In this document: positions 14,990-20,482 of the stretch, piece after piece | Layout: each line of letters starts with the position of its first letter | How positions within the stretch are numbered: the stretch's first letter is position 1 | Source: Symbiobacteriaceae bacterium | GTDB taxonomy: Bacteria > Bacillota_E > Symbiobacteriia > Symbiobacteriales > Symbiobacteriaceae | NCBI GenBank assembly: GCA_027356675.1 | Contig: DAHVXO010000304.1 | Coordinates: forward strand, 1 to 20,482 | Direction: 5' to 3' | Length of the DNA: 20,482 bases | Program-made: the position numbers and the translations under genes | Notes under the pieces: generated by a model | Seen by the model: only the letters and a program-made list of their open reading frames with translations | Databases searched by the model: none | What the model was told of the DNA's origin: nothing

Positions 14990-15023
14990 ACATATCCTGC
15001 GGTAACTTTACCGCAGGATATGT
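14990..15023. repeat. Perfect 16-bp-arm palindrome with CT spacer; candidate right attachment site or operator
   Basis: ACATATCCTGCGGTAA (14990-15005), spacer CT (15006-15007), then TTACCGCAGGATATGT (15008-15023), every base paired. It begins 18 bases before the recombinase start codon, between promoter region and ribosome binding site. Serine-recombinase att sites are typically inverted repeats around a non-palindromic dinucleotide, which this matches. It could equally act as the operator or leader hairpin that controls recombinase expression. Its left half and centre recur at 13225-13243. Confidence 0.7.
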
Positions 15024-15336
15024 GGGGCGTCAATCCAACACATAGACATTACGGCATTTGTGCCGTTTACTGTAAGATCGAAACCCTGACGGCCTATCTG
15101 GGCGCAGGTGACCCGGGACGGGAGCCAGACCGGCGCTTCGGAGCGGTCCAGGAGGGGCTACAGCACGTTCAGAGACCCTCGCGTGACATGGGCCGGCAAG
15201 GCCCTGCTGTGTGCCCGTGAACACCCTTCAGGCCGAGCAGGCGAGCAGGCAAGATAAAAGCGGCCACCCGGCCGCTGCAACGTCAAGTGGCCCAAGGCAT
15301 TGAGTGGCTGGCCAGGTGCATCTCGGGCATCCGGGA

Positions 15337-15730
15337 CACACTTTCCCCTTCACGGTGCGCAGAGATAAAGCACGGTGTCGTCGAGCCTGTCTTGCTTGTG
15401 ACAGTAAGCCTGATGACGGTGTCAGACCCCACCGGGCAGGGTGTAGCCGTGCCACAAACCCTTGTGGGACATGGCCCCGCTACGGTGTCACCAGCCTCAG
15501 AGGGCGAAGGCACGGAACCGCGTTTCTCGGCACGGAAGCGTGCACGCAGGATAGAAGCGGCCACCCGCTGACCCCAAACCGTTGTAGCATAAGGCGTTGA
15601 GTGGGTGGCCAGACTTTTCGGTCGGCCACCCAAAGTCCACAAAGCGTTCTCCCCCAAAGGTCGAAGTGGGTGGCCGGGTACTTCCCGGACATTCGGCACA
15701 CTTTCCCCTTCACGGTGCGCAGAGATAAAG
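15337..15730. repeat. Diverged direct repeat, 34-base identical cores 360 bases apart
   Basis: Bases 15337-15370 and 15697-15730 are identical (CACACTTTCC... to ...AGAGATAAAG). Similarity continues at lower identity on the lower-coordinate side. Motifs GTGGNTGGCC, AAGGCRTTGAGTGG and GATARAAGCGGCCACCC appear in the same order in both copies (about 15246-15336 and 15550-15696). The second copy carries an extra segment of about 60 bases. The 360-base offset is a multiple of three. No product is known. Confidence 0.75.
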
Positions 15731-15860
15731 AGAGTGGGCCGACATGCCTCGACCGATTGCAGCTCAAGTGCGCAGCCGTGGGACTGGCGAATCATCTGCA
15801 CCCACAATCGTGGGCCGATGGCGTCGCGCGTCTTGTCGGACAAGGCTTCCAGCATGGGTA

Positions 15861-16005
15861 CAGGACCGGCCGGGCTGGTTGATGAGTGTAACCGGGGTGC
15901 CCGCCCTGTCAAGCCCTGGCCGCTCTGCGGCCACGGCGCAGCCGCAAGGGGCTTGACAGGGACGGCGCGCCCCGGTGGACCATCTCTCAAGCCCGGCTGG
16001 TCCTG
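15861..16005. repeat. Long two-tier inverted repeat (possible structured RNA or element end)
   Basis: The outer stem, 15861-15876 with 15990-16005, is 16 bp with one G-U pair. After an internal loop the inner stem, 15891-15916 with 15949-15976, is 26 bp with one G-U pair and two single-base bulges on the 3' side. The apical part holds another perfect 7-bp hairpin (TGGCCGC-TCT-GCGGCCA). No T-tract follows. It is far longer than a terminator and would be extremely stable as RNA or as a DNA cruciform. I recognise no named RNA family in it. Confidence 0.7.
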
Positions 16006-16197
16006 TGTGGGAGGCAACACACGCCCGTCATCCGTTGCGGTGCAGCGGAATAGACCGGAGCATGGGGCGGAAAGCAGATGCTCCCGGGTGAAATACCGTT
16101 TGACCGTTGAGAGACTCGCCAACTTTCGATACCGTAAGGGTGTCGATCCAGTGCGCCAACCTCCACCGGGTCACCCAAAGGGAGAGGAGGATACCAG

Positions 16198-16365
16198 TTG
16201 GATGGTCAGCGGAGACGGCGGCTCACCGAGTTGCAGGAGATGTTTCACATCACTGAGGAACACGGTTCGGAGCCGACCTGGGCCGTTTTGTCGGAGACCC
16301 TTGCTGACTATCTCAACCGGAAGTATTGCCGCCAAGTGGTCGTGGCCCGGGAACGAAAGCGGTAA
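16198..16365 (+). CDS. Small basic protein of unknown function
   Basis: A 55-residue protein starting at TTG 16198, supported by a strong GGGAGAGGAGG site and an intrinsic terminator 46 bases past its stop. It begins with an Arg cluster (MDGQRRRRLTELQEM), has a central TWAVLSETLADYLNRKY helix and ends in a basic tail (VVVARERKR). It is small, basic and probably helical, which would suit a nucleic-acid or membrane-surface adaptor, but I recognise no family. It is the first convincing gene after the recombinase on this side and lies downstream of the long hairpin region, which could be its leader. Confidence 0.6.
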   Translation: MDGQRRRRLTELQEMFHITEEHGSEPTWAVLSETLADYLNRKYCRQVVVARERKR

Positions 16366-16410
16366 ACGCTTGGTCCACATCCGGGCGTTGGGCTCGACAA
16401 TCGAATCAAG

Positions 16411-16435
16411 ATACCCCTGCATCTGGCAGGGGTAT
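16411..16435. terminator. Intrinsic terminator between two convergent small genes
   Basis: ATACCCCTGC (16411-16420) pairs perfectly with GCAGGGGTAT (16426-16435) around ATCTG, followed by TTCTGT on the + strand. It lies 46 bases after the 55-residue gene and 59 bases past the stop of the facing 49-residue gene. Confidence 0.8.
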
Positions 16436-16493
16436 TTCTGTCAAGACCGGCTCTGGAGCTTTCCTTGAGCACGGAACCATTGGTAACTTTGAG

Positions 16494-16643
16494 TTACAGT
16501 GGGGTACTCGTCACTTTAGGTACAGTCGCCTTGGCAGCGGGGTAAGCGGCAGTTCCCGGGCCTATGAACAGGTCGCTGACCCCGGCCTGTGCTCCAATGA
16601 ACGGCGAGGCGGCTGGCATCGCTGCCCCGAATCCGTAAAACAT
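16494..16643 (-). CDS. Small Ala/Pro-rich protein, possible spore-associated
   Basis: A 49-residue protein. It starts MFYGFGAAMPAASPFIGAQA and ends with TAAYPAAKATVPKVTSTPL. ATG 16643 has an excellent GGAGGTG site with an 8-base spacer. Low charge, Ala/Gly/Pro richness and aromatic residues at the N-terminus are reminiscent of small spore coat or structural peptides, but no family is recognised. The C-terminal PAAxATV motif recurs in the decayed frame near 13100, where the DNA is also similar. It is transcribed away from the LysR gene, with the starts 132 bases apart, and a CATACCCT box 24 bases upstream of its ATG resembles a mother-cell -10 element. Confidence 0.6.
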   Translation of the reverse strand: MFYGFGAAMPAASPFIGAQAGVSDLFIGPGTAAYPAAKATVPKVTSTPL

Positions 16644-16691
16644 GGGGATACACCTCCGCCGTCAGGGTATGCACGATGGCGCGGATTCGCC

Positions 16692-16720
16692 TTCACAACA
16701 GGCCAATGGCGGTCTATAAT
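16692..16720 (+). promoter_or_regulatory. Sigma-A promoter of the LysR gene
   Basis: TTCACA (16692-16697), a 17-base spacer and a perfect TATAAT (16715-16720) lie 55 bases upstream of the start codon. Only one base deviates from consensus. Confidence 0.85.
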
Positions 16721-16775
16721 GAATACGCCCACATTGAATCGTTCCCATTCCCATGGGGAATTGAGGAGGGTGCCT

Positions 16776-17672
16776 GTGCTCCTGCAGCATTTGATCACGT
16801 TCTGTCGGGTAGTGAACGAAGGTTCTTTCACACGGGCGGCCCAGGCCCTCAATCTGACCCAGCCTTCTGTGACCAAACAGGTCGGTGCACTTGAGGACCA
16901 TCTGCAGATTCAACTGTTCACGCGCACCGGAAAGCAGGTCCACCTGACGCCAGCCGGCGACTTGGTGTATGTCTATGCCCGTCAGATCTCCCATCTGGTG
17001 GGTCAGTGCGAAAATGCCGTACACGAACTGCGCTCGCCCGGCAGCGGTCACGTCACCGTGGGCTGCGTTCATACGATTGGGCTCTTCACCTTGCCAGATT
17101 TGCTGGCGGAGTACGCCCGCGAGCACCCGTTGGTGAAGCTCAACGTCAAGACTGGCAACAATCTGGAGACCGTGACGATGCTCCTGCACGGGGAGGTGGA
17201 CCTGGGTCTGATCACAACCCCGCACCTCGACGAACGGCTGGAGGTCCATCCCCTGTTCGAGGACCCACTGCTGGTGGTGGCTAGCCCCGAGTATGCGGCC
17301 AACCTGCCCGAGGCCGTGTCGCTGCCGGCGCTCTCACGCCTGCCGATGATCGCCTACGTCCGGGGGGCGCGATTCCGGATCACCACCGACCAGCTCCTGG
17401 AGCAGGTCGGCATCAGTCCGAATGTCGTCATGGAATTCGACAATCACGATGCGATCAAGACGATGGTGCGCCTGGGCTTCGGTGTGGCGCTGGAACCGGC
17501 GAGCGCTGTGGCCAAGGATGTGGAGGCGGGCACTCTGGTCTCCCTGAACGTCCCCGGCCTGCCGGACAGCAGCCGGACCACGGCGCTAATCCTCCGCCGG
17601 GATGAGCGGCGACCACCTGCTGTGGAGTCATTCGTGGGTCTGCTGGGACGTCGCTTCAAGGCCGGTCGTTAG
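16776..17672 (+). CDS. LysR-family transcriptional regulator
   Basis: DNA-binding regulator of about 298 residues. The N-terminal winged helix-turn-helix is clear (FCRVVNEGSFTRAAQALNL, then TQPSVTKQVGALEDHLQIQL), followed by the FTRTGKQVHLTPAG wing and a linker helix. A periplasmic-binding-protein-like effector domain follows, with the usual GHVTVGCVHTIG, HGEVDLGLIT and LGFGVALEP strands. The frame is open far upstream to 16326, but that part overlaps a promoter and an opposite-strand gene. GTG 16776, five bases after GAGGAGGG, gives the normal LysR N-terminus. The divergent 49-residue gene is the nearest possible target. The effector is unknown, and the gene ends in a hairpin with its stop in the loop. 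Confidence 0.94.
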   Translation: MLLQHLITFCRVVNEGSFTRAAQALNLTQPSVTKQVGALEDHLQIQLFTRTGKQVHLTPAGDLVYVYARQISHLVGQCENAVHELRSPGSGHVTVGCVHTIGLFTLPDLLAEYAREHPLVKLNVKTGNNLETVTMLLHGEVDLGLITTPHLDERLEVHPLFEDPLLVVASPEYAANLPEAVSLPALSRLPMIAYVRGARFRITTDQLLEQVGISPNVVMEFDNHDAIKTMVRLGFGVALEPASAVAKDVEAGTLVSLNVPGLPDSSRTTALILRRDERRPPAVESFVGLLGRRFKAGR

Positions 17673-17681
17673 ACCGGCCTT
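17658..17681 (+). terminator. Terminator overlapping the LysR stop codon
   Basis: AAGGCCGGTC (17658-17667) pairs with GACCGGCCTT (17672-17681) around GTTA. The TAG stop spans the loop and the first base of the 3' arm. The T-tail is short. Confidence 0.7.
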
Positions 17682-17760
17682 TCCGCGGTCTGTCCACTGA
17701 ACGTCGGCGGCGCACGCCTCAGGCAATATCACGTCTGGACCGGTGATCGTTCGGGTCGGC

Positions 17761-17790
17761 TTCACGCTGGCCTCGCCTGCCGCCTATAAT
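17761..17790 (+). promoter_or_regulatory. Promoter of the RRM protein gene
   Basis: TTCACG (17761-17766) is followed after 18 bases by a perfect TATAAT (17785-17790), 34 bases before ATG 17824. Confidence 0.65.
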
Positions 17791-17823
17791 GGCCGGGAGT
17801 AGGAAGGAGGCGAAGGAGATCCC

Positions 17824-18090
17824 ATGACCAAGACCCTGTATGTTGGCAACCTGCCCTGGGCCGTAACCGAGACCGACCTGGTGCGCGCCTTTTCGCAGTA
17901 CGCCCAGGTCTCATCTGCACGCGTGGTGACCGACCGGGAGACCAACAAGTCGCGCGGTTTCGGCTTCGTCGAAGTGAATGCCGACCAGGCAGCTGCGGCC
18001 ATTGAGGCCCTGGGCGGCGCTGAGTGGGGGGGGCGGATCCTCACGGTCAACGAGGCCCAGCCGCGACCAGAGCGGCGAGCATCACGATAG
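17824..18090 (+). CDS. RNA-binding protein with a single RRM domain
   Basis: An 88-residue protein that is essentially one RNA recognition motif: RNP-2 is LYVGNL (residues 5-10) and RNP-1 is RGFGFVEV (44-51), followed by a short basic tail (PRPERRASR). Such proteins bind single-stranded RNA and in bacteria often act as cold-shock or RNA-chaperone factors, a role not tested here. It has its own promoter, two successive GGAGG-type sites before the ATG, and a strong shared terminator after it, so it is a single-gene unit. It fits the RNA-metabolism theme of the locus. Confidence 0.95.
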   Translation: MTKTLYVGNLPWAVTETDLVRAFSQYAQVSSARVVTDRETNKSRGFGFVEVNADQAAAAIEALGGAEWGGRILTVNEAQPRPERRASR

Positions 18091-18098
18091 CGGACAGC

Positions 18099-18132
18099 AA
18101 AGGTCCCGGCACAAAAACGCGCCGGGACCTTT
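18099..18132. terminator. Bidirectional terminator
   Basis: A 12-bp perfect stem, AAAGGTCCCGGC (18099-18110) with GCCGGGACCTTT (18121-18132), closes a 10-base loop between the convergent RRM and DUF1360 genes. Confidence 0.85.
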
Positions 18133-18142
18133 CTAGGCGTCT

Positions 18143-18424
18143 TCAGGGCTCGCGTGACTGGACCATACGCTCCAAAAGCACCTGGCCGCCGGCAACGGCC
18201 AGAATCAGCATCAACGGGCGCAGGGGTTGGCGCCACAGAGCATCCAGGAGGACGATGCCCGCCGAGACCCAGATGCCGGCGCACCAATAGCACGAGACGA
18301 GGGCGCCCATGAATGGGCGGTCTTTTAGCACGTCTCGCAGCCCTTCCGTGATGGAATCAAACACCACGAGGTGCGTCAGTCGGAACGAGGCCAGAATCAG
18401 GAGAACGAGTTCCAGCCAACCCAT
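18143..18424 (-). CDS. DUF1360 membrane protein (sporulation-type)
   Basis: A 93-residue membrane protein of the DUF1360 family, which includes the B. subtilis sporulation protein YjcA. The hallmark is the Cys pair in SCYWCAGIWVS (Cys45 and Cys48), between an N-terminal hydrophobic segment (LELVLLILASFRLTHLVVF) and two further hydrophobic stretches. The Cys pair suggests a metal or redox function, not demonstrated here. The frame is open to 18484, but ATG 18424 has GGAGG upstream and gives a typical family N-terminus. It faces the RRM gene across a shared terminator and diverges from miaB. Confidence 0.85.
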   Translation of the reverse strand: MGWLELVLLILASFRLTHLVVFDSITEGLRDVLKDRPFMGALVSCYWCAGIWVSAGIVLLDALWRQPLRPLMLILAVAGGQVLLERMVQSREP

Positions 18425-18529
18425 GTTCGCATCGCCTCCGCTACGGGTGACCCGCCACACTCCAGCATATTCTCCTTGGTTCACCTATGGCGCCAGAGCG
18501 GCTCCACCCCTGCATGACAGCACCGCCTT

Positions 18530-18557
18530 TTTACATAGCGCTTCCGTGTGGTACACT
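18530..18557 (+). promoter_or_regulatory. Promoter of miaB
   Basis: TTTACA (18530-18535), a 16-base spacer and TACACT (18552-18557) with an extended TGG directly before the -10. It lies 45 bases upstream of the miaB start. Confidence 0.65.
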
Positions 18558-18602
18558 ACTAAGCGTATCCATAAGTCAACTCACCCATTGGGGGTCCACA
18601 TA

Positions 18603-20186
18603 ATGAGTAAGGGACACGAACACCCCGAGCCGGATTTCAACAAGATCCTGGATCGGGTGGAACAGATGATCAAGGCTGGTACGCTTGTGGAACTGCCCAT
18701 GGTCGGGCGCATCGACACCGCTCCGGCACTGGCGCTCCTCGCCGATGAGCAAGAAGCGATGGGCGGATTCGACCACCTCGAGGCGGGCGTCACCCGCATG
18801 GCCATCGACCCCGAGGCCGCCCGCCGCATCCACGGCAAACCCGACCCGAAGGTCCACATCGAGACCTACGGCTGCCAGATGAACGAGCACGATTCGGAGA
18901 TCATGCACGGGATCCTCAGCCAGATGGGCTACGCCAAGGCCGCTGGTCCTCATGAGTGCGATGTGCTCCTCTTCAACACCTGCGCCGTGCGTGAGAGCGC
19001 CGTGGAGCATGCCTTCGGCCGCATCGGTCAGCTCAAACCGCTCAAATATACGAACCCCGACCTGGTGATCGGGGTCTGCGGTTGCGTTCCTCAGGTCGAC
19101 GGCCAGGTCGCTCGCATGCAGCGGCTCTTTCCGTACCTTGACCTCATCTTTGGCACCCACAACATCCACCATCTGCCGGACCTGATCCAGCGGGCCCGCA
19201 GCGAGCGGGAGACGGTGGTAGACGTCTGGGAGTCCATGGGTACCGACTTCCCGGATCTCCTGCCCGCACAGCGGGAGGGCGACCTCAAGGCCTGGATTAC
19301 CATCATGTACGGCTGCGATAAGAAGTGCACGTACTGTATTGTGCCGGCGACGCGGGGCGAGGAGCGCAGCCGCACTCCGGAAGTGATCCTCCAGGAGGCC
19401 CAGCAGCTTGGGCTGCAAGGGTTCAAGGAGATTACCCTGCTGGGTCAGAACGTCAATGCCTACGGTAAGGACCTGGACCAGACCTTCGACTTCGGTGACT
19501 TGCTCACGCTCCTCGACCAGAACACCCCCGGCGTTGACCGGATTCGCTTCACCACGAACCATCCCAAGGATTTCTCCCGCAAGATGGTCGCGCAAATCGC
19601 CCATGCGACCAAGATCTGCGAGTGGTTCCACCTGCCCGTGCAGTCCGGCTCCGACAGCGTCCTGCGGCGCATGAAGCGCTCATACAACCGGCAGCAGTAC
19701 CTGCAACTGATCCGTTGGGTCCGGGAGCTGATCCCGAACGCCGTCATCACGACGGACATCATCGTCGGCTTCCCGGGCGAGACGGAGGCCGAATTCCTGG
19801 ACACGCTCTCGGTGGTGGAGGAGGTCGGCTACGACGCCGCCTTCATGTTCATGTACTCCGAGCGGGCGGGGACCGCAGCGGCGGCAATGGAAGACCGCCT
19901 GAGCGTACCCGAGAAGAAAGCGCGGCTCCAGCGGTTGATGGAGGTCCAAAACCGGATCTCGCGCCAGCGGAACATGGCACGGGTCGGGCGAGTGGAGCCC
20001 ATCCTGGTGGAGGGCCTCGATAAGGGCAAGCCGGATGTGGTCTTCGGGCGGACCCGGGGGAATATCCTGGTCACCCTGGCGGGCGATGCCAGCCTGCGCG
20101 GCCGAACCGTGCCTGTCAAAATCACAGGGGCCAACACCTGGACGCTCGAGGGCGAGATGGTGGTAGCCGAGGCCCTGACCCCGTGA
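18603..20186 (+). CDS. miaB: tRNA-2-methylthio-N6-dimethylallyladenosine synthase
   Basis: Radical SAM methylthiotransferase that converts i6A37 of tRNA to ms2i6A37. Of 527 residues, the N-terminal methylthiotransferase domain carries the auxiliary cluster cysteines Cys91 (YGCQMNEHDSE), Cys127 (NTCAVRE) and Cys161 (GCVPQ). The radical SAM motif is Cys238, Cys242 and Cys245 (GCDKKCTYC), and a C-terminal TRAM domain reads ILVEGLDKGKPDVVFGRTRGN. The N-terminal extension of about 80 residues is long for the family in general, but similar to that of Bacillus MiaB. ATG 18603 follows GGGGG at a workable distance, and the frame upstream of it overlaps the promoter. The next gene is a ricA homologue, as in B. 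subtilis. Confidence 0.96.
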   Translation: MSKGHEHPEPDFNKILDRVEQMIKAGTLVELPMVGRIDTAPALALLADEQEAMGGFDHLEAGVTRMAIDPEAARRIHGKPDPKVHIETYGCQMNEHDSEIMHGILSQMGYAKAAGPHECDVLLFNTCAVRESAVEHAFGRIGQLKPLKYTNPDLVIGVCGCVPQVDGQVARMQRLFPYLDLIFGTHNIHHLPDLIQRARSERETVVDVWESMGTDFPDLLPAQREGDLKAWITIMYGCDKKCTYCIVPATRGEERSRTPEVILQEAQQLGLQGFKEITLLGQNVNAYGKDLDQTFDFGDLLTLLDQNTPGVDRIRFTTNHPKDFSRKMVAQIAHATKICEWFHLPVQSGSDSVLRRMKRSYNRQQYLQLIRWVRELIPNAVITTDIIVGFPGETEAEFLDTLSVVEEVGYDAAFMFMYSERAGTAAAAMEDRLSVPEKKARLQRLMEVQNRISRQRNMARVGRVEPILVEGLDKGKPDVVFGRTRGNILVTLAGDASLRGRTVPVKITGANTWTLEGEMVVAEALTP

Positions 20187-20226
20187 AGGGATCGGCAGTC
20201 TCACTATCGAATCCCTCTGCATAATC

Positions 20227-20240
20227 GGCCGTCAGCGGCC
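20227..20240 (+). terminator. Small hairpin between miaB and the YlbF-family gene
   Basis: GGCCG (20227-20231) pairs with CGGCC (20236-20240) around TCAG, followed by TTTA. The stem is only 5 bp, so it may be a partial terminator. The downstream gene has its own strong AAAGGAGGGG site. Confidence 0.4.
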
Positions 20241-20266
20241 TTTACTATAAAGGAGGGGTTGCCTTG

Positions 20267-20482
20267 GTGACCACTGCGACTGAGAAAAATGTGTGGCTGC
20301 TGGCCCGTGAGCTGGCAGAAGCGATAGAGGAGTCGCCGGAACTGGTGGCTTATCGTGAGACCGAGGATGCGGTGCTGGCGGATGACGAGGCCCTGGCGCT
20401 GATCCGGGAGTACGAAGTGAGCAAGCGGGCCGTCAAGAAGTCCAAGACCCTGCCCCCGGCTGAACAGATCATGCTGGTGAAC
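20267..20482 (+). CDS. ricA: YlbF/YmcA-family protein, probable RicA (3' end outside window)
   Basis: The first 72 residues of a helical protein of the YlbF/YmcA (DUF964) family. In B. subtilis, YmcA (RicA), YlbF (RicF) and YaaT (RicT) form an iron-sulfur complex that binds RNase Y and directs maturation of operon mRNAs. It also affects sporulation and biofilm. The visible part reads LARELAEAIEESPELVAYRE, then ADDEALALIREYEVSKRAV, typical of the family. GTG 20267 is chosen over the adjacent TTG 20264 for better spacing from AGGAGGGG. The assignment to RicA and not YlbF rests on its place directly after miaB, as in B. subtilis, so the symbol is tentative. Confidence 0.8.
   Translation, partial: MTTATEKNVWLLARELAEAIEESPELVAYRETEDAVLADDEALALIREYEVSKRAVKKSKTLPPAEQIMLVN

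Larger units (their letters stand above)
15024..16197. other. Gene-poor region with repeats and strong secondary structure
   Basis: Almost 1.2 kb with no gene I can support. A long - strand frame (15283-16122) is open but has no ribosome binding site, overlaps the long hairpin and shows no recognisable domain. The stretch holds a diverged direct repeat (cores 15337-15370 and 15697-15730), several copies of GGGTGGCC/GGCCACCC that can form hairpins (for example 15603-15631), and a two-tier hairpin at 15861-16005. A smaller hairpin ends near 16150, before the 55-residue gene. It may be a decayed mobile element or a non-coding RNA locus. Confidence 0.6.

Noticed and set aside
15283..16122. Long - strand open frame of 279 codons
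   Set aside because: No ribosome binding site. Its 5' third is the long hairpin, and the composition is Arg/Pro/Ser-rich as in chance frames of GC-rich DNA. A slight likeness of MLEALSDKTRDAIGPRLW to a DnaA N-terminal domain is too weak to use.
15355..16180. Group II intron remains (GTGCG starts, a GAAA-containing hairpin near 16050-16082)
   Set aside because: No domain V of the right length and pairing, and no reverse transcriptase fragment.
1..20482. CRISPR array, tRNA or rRNA genes
   Set aside because: No regularly spaced repeats with unique spacers, no cloverleaf with a GGTTCRANYCC arm, and no rRNA-like stretch seen by eye. A tRNA scan would settle the second point.

Overview
The window comes from a high-GC, endospore-forming Gram-positive bacterium. 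The evidence is an alpha/beta-type small acid-soluble spore protein, SpoVS, a DUF1360 sporulation-type membrane protein, RNase Y, strong AGGAGG ribosome binding sites and frequent GTG/TTG starts. A Symbiobacterium-like lineage is my best guess from this combination. It is an inference, not a database result.

Layout. 1-4489: the end of a sugar-type ABC transporter ATPase, an acetyltransferase, a small unknown gene, an SASP gene, a DedA membrane protein and two unknown genes, mostly separated by hairpin terminators. 4490-8444: a perfect sigma-A promoter and a long leader with an attenuator-like structure before rny (RNase Y), an unknown 171-residue gene, a ymdB-type phosphodiesterase and spoVS. 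8550-12377: a tight operon of dipeptidase, leucyl aminopeptidase and PHP-domain phosphoesterase, then a small coiled-coil gene. 12378-16770: a gene-poor accessory stretch with a large serine recombinase, small unknown genes, decayed frames, direct repeats and a very long hairpin. 16776-20482: a LysR regulator, an RRM RNA-binding protein, a DUF1360 gene, miaB and the start of a YlbF/YmcA-family gene.

The order rny - ymdB - spoVS - (insertion) - miaB - ricA/ymcA matches the Bacillus subtilis order rny-ymdB-spoVS-(tdh-kbl)-miaB-ricA. RicA belongs to the complex that modulates RNase Y in B. subtilis, so the window frames a conserved RNA-turnover and sporulation neighbourhood. About 10 kb of peptidase genes and mobile or accessory DNA sits between spoVS and miaB.

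The most notable observation is that the recombinase gene is bracketed by two related sites in direct orientation, 1768 bp apart. Both share a CTGCGGT core next to a central CT dinucleotide, and the right-hand one is a perfect 16-bp-arm palindrome with a 2-nt spacer. This looks like a minimal, recombinase-only integrated element with its attachment sites. Other points of interest are the mutually exclusive hairpins in the rny leader, a 145-nt double-stem structure at 15861-16005, an SASP lacking the usual protease-site Glu, and several small genes with good ribosome binding sites.
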